Source of the DNA: Cornus controversa
Lineage: Eukaryota > Streptophyta > Magnoliopsida > Cornales > Cornaceae
Assembly: GCA_026545225.1 (NCBI GenBank)
Contig: CM048853.1
Coordinates: 48,781,755 to 48,845,754 of the forward strand
Length of the DNA: 64,000 nucleotides
Reading direction: 5' to 3'
The position numbers were made by a program, and so were the translations under genes. The notes below the pieces were generated by a model. It ran no database searches and was not told where the DNA came from. It worked only from the letters and a program-made list of their open reading frames with translations. How positions within the stretch are numbered: position 1 is the first letter of the stretch; each line of letters begins with the position of its first letter. Positions 13,491-23,660 of the stretch are shown in pieces.

Positions 13491-13682
13491 TGAAATTAAG
13501 TGTAGAGAGGGAGAGAGAGATGTTTGGACCATTCCCATCTATAGACTTCTTGGTCTGCATAAATCTTCCACTTTCCAATGACTGCTAATATTTTAAGCTA
13601 TTTTAATATTGTTTAGTGGTTTGACAATTAACTTGTATTGTGTAATTTAATAGTAGTAACAATTTTCTTTATTTTATACGGA

Positions 13683-13720
13683 GTATATATATATTAATAT
13701 AATATATATATATATACTGA
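13683..13720. repeat. AT microsatellite upstream of the TGA gene
   Basis: TATATATATATTAATATAATATATATATATATA. It lies about 0.2 kb upstream of the inferred TGA promoter. Confidence 0.8.
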
Positions 13721-14018
13721 ATCAGTAACAAATTCACAATACAGCCAATCTCGCCACTGGCAATGGGTAAAAATCGAGGAGGAAAAAAATTGATAATTGC
13801 TGCAAGAGTATATAAAAGGTACACTCGCTTTTCTAAGCCTACACGTGTCCATGCAACAAGTTGATGACCCATTAACTTCAAGAAGTTGGGCCATGCTAAA
13901 CTGGCTTACAGTCTTATAATTTCACGCGTTTTAACTTTTAAGTGTCTTTTTCAATTTTGGATTTTTCAAAATAAATGTTCTTTTAAAATGTCAATGTAAT
14001 AAGTTGTATATTTTCCAA

Positions 14019-14301
14019 GGACTGACCAGTAAATTCATATGATATATTGTTCTTGACTTTTACTATGAACTTCAAAAGATAATCAAAACAAAAATTATTG
14101 GGTGTGCAAGGGACTGACCAGTAAATTCATATGATATATTGTTCTTGATTTTTACTATGAGCTTTCACTTTTACTACGAGCTTCCAAATGATTATCAAAA
14201 CAAAAATTATTGGGACTGACCAGTAACTTCATATGATATATTGTTCTTGACTTTTACCATGAGCTTCCATAAGATTCTCAAAACAAAAATTATTGGGTGT
14301 G
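14019..14301. repeat. Tandem minisatellite, three units of about 92-102 bp
   Basis: The phrase GGACTGACCAGTAA(A/C)TTCATATGA starts at 14019, 14111 and 14213. Each unit then has TTGTTCTTGA-TTTTAC and ends near CAAAACAAAAATTATTGG. The middle unit has an extra internal partial repeat (ACTTTTACTACGAGCTTCC). It is intergenic, between the TGA gene and the repeat-rich region at 16-21 kb. Confidence 0.85.
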
Positions 14302-14309
14302 CATTGACC

Positions 14310-15590
14310 GCAGTACACAAGTTATGCAACTATAAGAGAAATTATTAAATCATTTCGGACGTTTCAGCCAAAGCTCAAGTTTCTCTCTCTAAATATTAAG
14401 TGCATATGATACAATAATCATAGTCTTGTATGCATAATGAGCGCATGAGTCCTAAAACGTGTTGTACACATAAGACTGTAATGCATCCAGTGCACCATGT
14501 GTCTAGCGCACCAAATATTTTCTCCTAACTCATGTATCATTGTCACAAGATCAATTTCACAAGTAGATATTGATAGATCGAGTATACCACGTCATTGATA
14601 TGCTCAACCAATGAAAATGATTTCACTTACGTACCAAATACATGATACTCTAAAAAAAATTACCCAAACCCTCAAATTTTTGGATAACAAATTGAAGAAC
14701 CAAAATAAATAATTTAAGTCAACCTTATGGATAGAAAGGGCCTTATAGATTAAAAAAAAAAAACCGACATTCATATTCAATTCACTTCTAAAGTAAATTA
14801 CTAGCTACTCTATGCAACTTATCTCAATCAATTGTTAGTTGTATCGAAAATAGAACTTGGGTTATTTTGTCATCATGGAATAATAAGATTTGTTCTTCAC
14901 CAATTACTATAATAAATTAGTGGGCACCTTTCACGTGTAACAAAGTTATTTCAAGACTTTAGCTCAAAATGATATCTCTTTGCTGTGATAGTAGGGTTCA
15001 AGTCTTCATTAAAACAATAACTGGTGTTAGTGTGAATTTAGTGTGTGAGCTTGCATCTTTTTTATAAAAAAAATGAAAAGGAAAAGGTAAAAAGAAAAAG
15101 AAAAAAAAAAGTAGAAGAAGAAAGAAAGAAAATAAAATAAAAGCTCTAATCTTAATTAATCATAGAAAACACTCAATATGGACAATTTTTGCTACAATAA
15201 TTAAAGTTTGTAGTTATAATGATCCCTCATTTGCGCAATCGTGCTCCAATAATAGCATTTACGCATTTACTATCCAATCGCTTTGTGGGGGAAGATTGTG
15301 AAGTATTGTAGAGAGTTCGAAGTTTCTAGAAAAAGAAAACAAAAGAATGTAATAGAATTTGGTTGTAGATGGCGAGACTCATTTGTTGGACTTTTAAAGT
15401 AATTTAGACATTTCATTAATTATTTTGTTACTAGTGACTCCAAATCAATGGTTAGTTTTCAAGAAATTAAAATTTATGATTTTTTTTTTTTTTTTTTGTC
15501 ATCACGAAAGAATAAGATTTAAACCAACGCTCTTTACTTTAAATTCACTACATGTACGTACAATTATGGTTGGAAGTTGAACTTGTGATA
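14310..15590. other. Intergenic AT-rich stretch
   Basis: No gene, RNA or clear element was recognised. It contains homopolymer tracts, including a polypurine AAAGAAAAAGAAAA run near 15060-15140 and a T17 run near 15480. Confidence 0.5.
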
Positions 15591-15595
15591 TTTTT

Positions 15596-16172
15596 TTAAT
15601 GTTATGTTTGATTGGAATGAATGATAGAAGAGAGGAGAGATAGAAGAAGTTTTTGTTACTTGGTTCGAAGGAAGGGAAGAGAGTAAGCAAGCAACATTCC
15701 TCCTAATCCACATTTGTTTTTTCATCTTCTAAAAATTGGGCAGAAGAGAGGGAAAGATAGAAAAACTAATTTATAAATATAAAATATTATTTTTAGCCTT
15801 CAATTATCTACAAAATAAGATGCACTCCCCTTCCCTTCCTTCCAACAAAACAAAATAAGGTATCACATTATACATCATTTCATTATTCATTCTATCTAAT
15901 AAACAAAAAGTGAGAGAGATCATCCTTTTTCTAGAAAGGATAATGCTACTTGGGTAGAATTTTTAGACAAAATTTATAGGCAGAAACTTTTAGATCCATT
16001 AGATGCATGTGGTAGGCCCCACCACATACACTCATCACGTGCATTCAATGAATGTAAATGTTTCTGCTTACGAATTCTGCCTAAAAATTTTACCTGAGTA
16101 GCATTATCCTTCTAGAAATTACTTCCTCTCTCATCCATCTATTTTTTCATCTCCAACCAAACAGAGCGTAAC
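15596..16172. mobile_element. Purine-rich MITE carrying a nested MULE-type MITE
   Basis: The left side (GTTATGTTTGATTGGAATGAATG, then purine-rich) and the right side (complement GTTACGCTCTGTTTGGTTGGAGATG, then GATGGATGAGAG) are imperfectly inverted. This suggests an older element whose interior was later hit by the MITE at 15938-16109. The outer target duplication could not be fixed. Confidence 0.5.
15938..16109. mobile_element. MULE-type MITE, 172 bp, with 9-bp target duplication
   Basis: The ends are inverted over about 50 bp: GGATAATGCTACTTGGGTA on the left against GGATAATGCTACTCAGGTA as the complement of the right end. The element is flanked by perfect 9-bp direct repeats TTCTAGAAA at 15929-15937 and 16110-16118. 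Nine-bp duplications with long terminal inverted repeats are the hallmark of Mutator-like elements. The interior is non-coding, so movement would have needed a transposase from elsewhere. Confidence 0.9.
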
Positions 16173-16355
16173 AAAGTTGGCTGGGAAGTACACTTAGTAA
16201 ATGTAACAAAGATATTTTAAAAAAAAAACTCTAATCTTAGTTAGGACGGTGTCTGCTACAATAATTGAAGTGTGCACTTATAATGATTACCTCATTCGGG
16301 CAATCGCGCTCCAATAATAACCTTTTGACTATCCAGTATCTCTTTGTAACACACA

Positions 16356-16360
<5 letters not shown>

Positions 16361-16410
<50 letters not shown>

Positions 16411-16428
16411 GTGCGCGCGCGCGCGCGC
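16361..16428. repeat. Compound microsatellite (CT)n-(TA)n-(GC)n
   Basis: About 31 bp of CT, about 19 bp of TA and about 16 bp of GC dinucleotides lie end to end. An alternating GC run in AT-rich plant DNA is unusual and is a classic Z-DNA-forming sequence. Confidence 0.9.
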
Positions 16429-16689
16429 TAAAAAGACACCTAGTTCTTGCTGAAACAGTTTCCATCACTATGATTCATTAGTTCTTTTTGGGTTACCTGA
16501 TGAAAAGATTTCGCCATACAAAAATTATTCCAGTAAAAAAATTGATGTTGTATTTAGTGCAACGAAAAAGATAATAATATCGGCCGTGTCTTTTGCAATT
16601 AAGATTTTATTCAAATAAAAAAAAAACAAGAGTCACCGTATTCTCTGATTCTTCTTTGGTACAAAAATGGTTGATAAATATATTGTCTG

Positions 16690-17005
16690 CAGCACTTCGC
16701 TTCAACCCCCAACACCCACACACTACATACATACATATATATATATCACATATAAGCACCACACTAGAGAGGAGAAACACCTTACACTTTGCAGCCATCT
16801 AGTTGCAAATCTTCTTCTTTGGTACAAATTGCCCACCCACTCCTCCGCCCCCTCCCCCCCCCCCCCAACACCCACACACTACATACACACACACACATAT
16901 ACACATATGTTTGTATGTATGTAACACCCACACACTACACACACACACATATATATTTATATATATATATGTATTTATATAATAAATACATATATGTATA
17001 TATAT
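16690..17005. repeat. CA/TA-rich microsatellite cluster
   Basis: The phrase ACACCCACACACTACA(C/T)ACA occurs three times (about 16710, 16868 and 16924). Each copy is followed by CA and TA dinucleotide runs. The copies at 16710 and 16868 are separated by a host-like segment (about 16755-16810) that recurs at about 20428-20485. The whole is a slipped array interrupting the first copy of the duplication. Confidence 0.75.
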
Positions 17006-17007
17006 AC

Positions 17008-17735
17008 CACCTTACACTTAGGGTCGGGTCTGGGCCTAGGCGGTCGCCTAGGACCCCCAAAATAGTATAATTTTTTGAGGGCCCTAATTTTTAGTAAGTC
17101 CACTAGATGTTATTTTAAAAAAATAGTAACTAATAGCCCAATACACTAGTTTTGGCCAAAGTTTAGTAACAAAGTGGGCCTCGTTTAAAAAATAATGATA
17201 ATGGTCCAATACAATGGTCTGAACCTCATTTAAAAAATAATGATAATGATCCAATACAATGGTCTGGGCCTTATTTAAATAAATAAAAAAACAAATTACT
17301 ACTAACTATTTGTCTTAGACATTTTTTTTTTTTCAGAACTCATTTCCTTTTATTCTTCTATCTTCACAACCAGCAGACGGCAAGACAATGACTTTCCTTT
17401 GGGGATTGTGAATACTTTAATTGATAATTTTGTAACTCAAAATGCAAGATGATCACATTTACTTTAATATGAAGTTCAATTTTGATTTTTTTGACTAAGG
17501 TATATTAAATATTTTCTTTTAATTTTTTTATGTGAATTGGATCGTGCTATTTATAAAGCACCAAGACCAGGTTTTTTTTTTCGACATTAATATATTTTAT
17601 TTGTTTATCGTCTCATTTTAATAAAATTTTTGCACTCCTATAAGATTTATCCACACATAAAACTTTAGGTAGAAATGGCCCCATTTGAAAGCCCGCCTCG
17701 GACCTCTCAAACATTTTTAGAATCTTAGGGGCGGT
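17008..17735. mobile_element. Possible hAT-related non-autonomous element
   Basis: It begins with a GC-rich GGGCCTAGGCGGTCGCCTAGGACCC-like part, known to me from plant hAT-related repeats, followed by GGGCCCTAATTTTTAG. It ends GCGGGCTT...TTAGGGGCGGTT in the opposite sense. The interior has a diverged tandem unit (AAAAATAATGATAATG-TCCAATACAATGGTCTG, twice, near 17190-17270). The segment is absent from the second copy of the surrounding duplication near 20790, consistent with an insertion. The exact ends are uncertain. Confidence 0.45.
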
Positions 17736-18690
17736 TCTTACAGCAACAGAAAAAAGTTTCCACCATTTACATAAACTGCTTCGACAATTGTGAACAAGAT
17801 GAAGAAAGCATGCAAAAAAGCAAAAATGGACATTTCACATTTGAATACAGATATTGTCATATTCATATGCGAGATGGGGTTAAGCAGATGCATCGATATA
17901 TGCACCATCGTTTACAAAATCTTATCTAAGGTTAACTAATTAATTACATCATCTTGAAAGAAAATAACTTCTGCTTTTCGCTGGAAAACAAAGTTTCTAC
18001 AAGGTCTAGTATCATAACCTATTTGGCATTCGTTTCTCAAAAGAGCAGCAAATGACCTAACCTTTTTTTCCCAACTGTGAGAAGTCTCCCCCACCCCACT
18101 AAGTAAAAGAAATAAGGTTTGGGTTGCACATATCCAAAAATCCTAAATGCTGGCATACACAAGAATGCACACATAAAAGTTTTAAGACAAATTCAACCCA
18201 CGAAGCCTATGAAAAGCCGGTCGAAAGAATTTAGACAGTGGAGGCAGCTCTCTCTCTCTCTCTCTAACACACACACACACACACACGCATAGGCACTCTT
18301 GCTGTCACCCTAAGCTGGTACAAAACTTCAGATGCACCTTTGCTCTTCAATAAAAGTGAGAAATGCTTAGGAAGTCCTGAAACCAAAAAATAAGCACAAT
18401 TAAATCCATACCCGATAAGGAAAATGAAAATGTAAAATTATATTGTACAACATTTGTTGAGGGGCAACATAAAAGTTCCTTTTTAACTGTACATCAATTT
18501 CTTCAAGGGAGTTTGTGGAGTGAAGGGTTCAGAGAAACTGACTGGGCAACTTAACCCAAACACAAGTTTGAGTGGTGTCTATATATTTATTTATTTTTAT
18601 AAGTTGAGTGGAATCTATATATACTCGTGTAAATTTTAAATATCTATTCCTACACTCAATTAATTTTACAATAATAATTTTTTTGGTAAA
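17735..18690 (-). repeat. Segmental duplication, copy A
   Basis: About 950 bp starting CTTACAGCAACAGAAAAAAG and running past GAGTGGTGTCTATATA. It matches 20795-21680 almost throughout with scattered changes. A minus-strand TTTCAG acceptor at about 18375 is followed by an open stretch (KHFSLLLKSKGASEVLYQLR) that could be the end of an exon of an unknown gene. The rest reads like a 3' UTR on the minus strand. A CT/CA microsatellite lies at 18250-18285. Confidence 0.8.
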
Positions 18691-18862
18691 ATACACTGAT
18701 CTCCCCTGAAGTTTAATCTAATTACACAAAGCAGCCAAATTTAGACACTGTCTGGGCTTGATTGGTGTTTGCAGTTACTGAAGCCCTTAGGGGCATGCAA
18801 ATGAGGCAAAAGGAGTAGCTGGGATTGCGGAGCTTGGCGGAATTTGAGCCAAGGTGGAGATT

Positions 18863-20420
18863 TGTTATGTTGCGGCCCGAATTTTGTCTCAGCCTGGGTC
18901 AAACCCGAATTTTATGACCTGTTTTTATAGGGGTGCACACGGTCCGGATCGGTCTGGTTCTGGCCTTTTTTGGAACTAAACCGTATGGTCCGGTTCCACT
19001 AAAAATAGAACCGAACCGAACCGTTTAACCGTATGGAACCGGACCGAACCGAATCGCAAAGAACCGGTTTGGTCCGGTTCAATTCCACGGTTCACCAACC
19101 TATAATTAGAATACTATAAGTATAATATTTCAAACAACAAAGATTGTAGTTATATTATAATTATAGTATAATTATAATACTATAAGTATATTATAAGTAT
19201 AATATTTAAATATTAGATATAATATTATATATATATATATAAACGGTTCGGTCCTGAGGGACCGAAAACCATAACCGAACCGTTACTGCACGGTTCCAAA
19301 AAATTGGAACCGTGACCGAATCGGACTGCGAAAAAACCGTATCAAATTGTCCGGTTCGGTTTGGATTTCCGGTTTGAACGGATTTTTGTGCACCCCTAGT
19401 TTTTCACTTGCGGGTTTTGGACCACGATTAGAACTCTTTTGTAACCCGACATACAAAGGCATCTAAGGGTTTGGAGTGAGTAATGAGAGAAAATACTAAA
19501 AATGCAGAAAGAGAGTGGGAGACCGAGAGCGAGGGTTTGAGATTGAAACTTGTAATCTCCTGATTTTCGCATAATAAAATCTTTCGCCGAATCTTCACCG
19601 TGGACGTAGACACATCACCTAATCACGTAAATTATTATGTTTTATGTGTTGTGTTTGTTTCGTTTTGTGTCATGTTTCGTGATTATGCTTGGTTCGCGGC
19701 TGTTTTCTCAACAAATTGGTATCAGAACTTTCAGTTCTAAGCTGGGATGTTTACCAAGTTTATGAAAATCGAGAAGTTTAACGGCATGAACGACTTCAAC
19801 CTGTGGTGGGTTAGGATGCCGACTCTGTTGGTTCAACATGGGATATCCAAGGCACTAAAGGAAAAGGATGCACTGCCAGAAAAGTGAAAGGCTAATCAAA
19901 AAGATGAAGCAATGGAGAAAGCACACGGTGCGATTCTGTAGTATTTGAGTAACGAAATTTTGCAAGAAGTTTCTGGAGAGACTACGATGGGTTGTGGAGC
20001 AAGTTCAAATCCCATTATATAACGAAGTCTCTTACAAATCGCTTGTACCTAAAGAAGCAGTTGTTCACTCTTCAGATGCAAAAAGGTTCGTCTATGAAAG
20101 ATCACCTTGACAAGGTTAATGTTGTCATCGTGGATTTGAAGAAAATTGATGTTAAAATAGAGGATGAGGATCAGACTATTATTCTGTTGTGTTCTCTACC
20201 ACCCTCGTACGAGAACTTTGTCGATATGATGACGTATGGCAGAACTAATTTTTCTATGAAAAACGTGAAGGCATCTTTGAATTCTAAGGAGTTGCAGAGA
20301 AGGACATTTGAGGGCAATACAGAAAGTTCGGCAGAAGGCTTGGTTGTTTAAGGGAGAACGAATCAAAAGGGAGGGTCTTAAAGCAGAGGTCGTTCTAAGT
20401 CTGATAACAAATCGAAGGCA
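18863..20420 (+). mobile_element. Ty1/Copia LTR-retrotransposon fossil (LTR, primer site and gag part)
   Basis: A probable 5' LTR (about 18863-19713, starting TGTTATG and ending CAACA) contains a later hAT-like insertion at 18929-19398. It is followed by a sequence close to the initiator-methionine-tRNA primer site (TTGGTATCAGAAC, about 19716). A gag-like region of the Copia UBN2 type follows from about 19747 to 20415. No protease, integrase, reverse transcriptase or 3' LTR is present. It is a truncated, clearly broken old copy with several breaks. Confidence 0.8.
18929..19398. mobile_element. hAT-like non-autonomous element (GGGGTGCACA ends), copy 1
   Basis: The ends are AGGGGTGCACA and its complement TGTGCACCCCT. 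Long inward arms are rich in GGTTCGGTTC/GAACCGAACC. The core is AT-rich with TATAATTATAGTATAA words. The flanks share GTTTTT on both sides, consistent with a degraded 8-bp duplication. It is inserted in the LTR of the Copia fossil, so it is the younger of the two. Confidence 0.8.
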
Positions 20421-20427
20421 ACTCTCT

Positions 20428-21680
20428 CTCTAGCACCACACTAGAGAGGAAAACACTTTGCAATATGCAGCCATCGAGTTGCAAATCTCATTCACTCAAT
20501 CCCATAAAATCTCTTTCATGGTACCATTTCCAGTCCAGGAAATCAAGTTCTATTGAGATTATACAAGCCGATGACAAAGTTAAACCATGACCTAGAATGG
20601 TTGATTGTAGACATGAATGTTAAATAGATCAATCATCTCCTGATATGAAACTATAGCACTGGATATTCTTACAGCAACAGAAAAAAAGTTTCCACTATTT
20701 AGATAGACAGTTTTGAACCATGACCTAGAATGGTTGATTGTAGACATGAATGTTAAATAGATCAATCATCTCCTGATATGAAACTATAGCACTGGATATT
20801 CTTACAGCAACAGAAAAAAAGTTTCCACTATTTAGATAGACAGTTTTGTGGAGAAAGCATACAACAAAGTAAAATTGGACATTTCACATTTCAACGAATA
20901 AGGTTATTGTCATACCGGGAGATGGGGGTAAGCAGTAACATCTAAATATGCAACATCATTTACAAATGTTATCTAAGTTAACTAATCAATCACATCTGTC
21001 TTGAAAGAAAATAACTTTTTCTTTTTCCTGGAAAAGCAAAGTTTCTACAAAGTCTAGTATCGTAACCAAATTGGCATCCGTTTCTCAAAAGAGCAATAAA
21101 TTGCCTCGACCTTTTTTCCCACCTCCGAGAAGTCTCCCCCACCCCCACTACGTAAAAGAAATTAGGTTTGGGTTGCACACATTCTCGAGTCCTAAATGCT
21201 GGCATACAATAGAATGCACACATAGAAGTTAAAGATAAATTCATCCCACCAAGTTGAAAAGCCGGCCGAAAGAATTTAGACAGTTGAGGCAGCTCTCTCT
21301 CTAGCACAGACACAAACAATCTTGCTGTCTAAGCTGGTTCAGAACTACAGTTATAACTCTGCTCTTCAATAAAAGTGAGAAGTGCTTAGAAGTCCTGAAA
21401 CCAAAAAATAAGTAAAATTAAATCCATACCCAATAAGGAAAATGAAAATGTAAAATTATATTGTACAACATTTGTTGAGGGGCAACATAAAAGATCAAAA
21501 ACATAGAAGTTCCTTTAAAAATGATTACATCAATTTCTTCGATGGAGTTTGTGGTGTGTTCAGAAACTGACTGGGCAACTCAACCCAAACACAAGTTTGA
21601 GTGGTGTGTATATACTGCTCGTTTAAATTTTAAATATCTATTCCTATACTCTATTAGTTTTATAATAATATATTATTTTG
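20428..21680 (-). repeat. Segmental duplication, copy B
   Basis: This matches two parts of copy A: 20428-20485 with 16755-16810, and 20795-21680 with 17735-18690. The microsatellite cluster and the hAT-like element of copy A are missing here, so this copy is nearer the ancestral arrangement. A minus-strand open frame (20990-21319) is present but has no recognisable domain. Confidence 0.8.
20584..20849. repeat. Near-perfect tandem duplication of 133 bp
   Basis: The segment beginning ACCATGACCTAGAATGG at 20584 is repeated at 20717 with almost no change. It spans the left boundary of the part shared with copy A. The near-identity points to a recent event. Confidence 0.9.
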
Positions 21681-21689
21681 GTGATATCT

Positions 21690-21703
21690 ATACAAATTAA
21701 AAT

Positions 21704-21736
<33 letters not shown>

Positions 21737-22760
21737 CAAACCCCAATTTCTCCAACATTTTCTTTTTCTTTCTTTGGTAAGTAATAAAAATCATAACACG
21801 AGAAGATGTCCAAAGAGTGCAACCCACGGAGATGCCACATGTACAAAAGTAAAAGCCTATACAAAAAAAAAAAGCTTGCAAAACCCCTATATAGTCACAG
21901 AAGAATTCAATTCTTCTACAAAATCCAAAAAGTAGTCAAGAGATATATTCACCCTCCCAATCTAACTACTTAAGATTCCCAAGCCCTTCAGTCGATGCCC
22001 ATGGAACTGGTTCCAAACCCTGTCAAAAGACTGCCAATTTTACTCCTTCAAATGCACCCCGCCAAGAGAGCACTGCATTCGAAGTCTTCTTACTCCTGAT
22101 TCTGCCACCTCAACAACGAAAAAGCAGGTCAGCCACTAATCTGGAGAAAAAACCAAGACATCTCAAAACAGGACAGTACCAAAGCCCACATCTCCATGGC
22201 CACTCCGATTCCCTGCTTTTGTACACACACACACCAGTTAGTAAAGAACCTACTCTTTTGTCCTTGAGCTGTCAACTGTACAAAGTTTACCATGAGCTGC
22301 CATCCACAAAAGAATTCTACCTTGAAGGGAATCTTAGAGGCCCAGATAGATTTTCACAAGAAACATGAACCTGAAAACCCAGCCAACACTCTAATCACAA
22401 GATCTGACCTCAATCCTACCAAACTTGGAAAGGGCCCTATCCCACCTCATCCTCCCATTTCAAACAATCTACTTTAGAATCTTTAGATGTGAAGCACTAA
22501 ATGAGATACATTTAAACCAAAATCTACGAGAGCAGATTCCCGATCAAGCCATGAGATAAGAGTTTAGGAGAAAAAGTCAACAAGATGCCAACACTCTATA
22601 GAATTAGAATACTCTTGGAGAAATTGAGAACAAACATAGGATTGTGATTGCAAGTGAATCCTTCTCAAGGAAGGAAGAAGCCAAAGTGATGAAACCAAAC
22701 CCTTAGATCTTTTCCAACATTTATAGCTTCTTTAGACCACAAACATGAGGACAGATGGAA
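21690..22760. repeat. Unclassified retroposon-like stretch downstream of the PPR gene
   Basis: After a GT/TA microsatellite (21704-21737) there is a TTTCTTTGGTAAGTAATAAAAAT segment, like the complement of an L1 3' end. About 1 kb of GC-richer, non-repetitive sequence follows with short broken frames on both strands. It may be an old LINE in minus orientation, but no diagnostic reverse-transcriptase motif was found. Confidence 0.3.
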
Positions 22761-23660
22761 TTAACAAGCTACAATAGATGTCAAGTTTGTACTTCCTGAG
22801 CAAAAATCCCAATGAAGAAATATATTGTAGACATTGAATTGATGGGTAGGTCAGCATGGAGAACTACACACTGTTAAAACAAATTAAGAGTGCAAAATTT
22901 TTACCAAGAGGACTAAGTATCTCATGAATATCAATTCCAGGTTGCTGGTAAAGCCTTTCAAAAGGAAGCAGACACTATTCTTCTCATGCAGCCATCACTA
23001 TGGTGTTCAATTGCATAAACCCATTTTTTGAGGAACCAATGTCATTAATTGTTTTGAAGGAAAGCTGTTTTTAAGTACATAGCACCATGGCAGCTATCCA
23101 CTAATAATATCTAGCAGCAGCTTGGTAGAAGGTAAGCTCAAATCTCAATGGAGGTAGTATTGGGAAACCAAACAAGCCAAAAAAATGGTTAATAGGTAAA
23201 ACTGAAGGCAAAGGATCAACAGAAGGATTACAAAATTTCATTACTAGCTGCTTGACCAGATATATTAACTCGTGATAGGATCCAGAAGGCAATTGCCATG
23301 CACTGTGAACTGTATCAGATAAAAAACACAAGCAATGGTTTTAGTACTAAAGTTGATCATCTTAGTGTGAGTGCAGACACGGGAAGCACTACCGATGAAC
23401 ACCCAGAGAAAGACTAATCTGGTAAAGATACACATAAAACCTCGTCCCAAAGTTGATAATCTCGCAAAGGCCTTGCTCATTCTCTGCATCAACCTAAAGC
23501 CATTATTACTAAAATTTGTGAAAATCTTTGTATAAACATTGCTTCTAAAGGAACAAAAAAACGTTGTCTCTAAATGTACCAAGAAGTATCTTCAGAAATG
23601 TCATGCATGCTAGATGCTAGAACTAACACAGGTACATCAAAATTAGGAGAAAAACAAACC
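22760..23660 (-). other. Region 3' of the PPR gene
   Basis: This lies directly after the THA8-like stop codon on the minus strand and probably contains its 3' UTR. Minus-strand frames at 23101-23331 and 23265-23582 have no family signature. No clear polyadenylation site was chosen. Confidence 0.35.
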
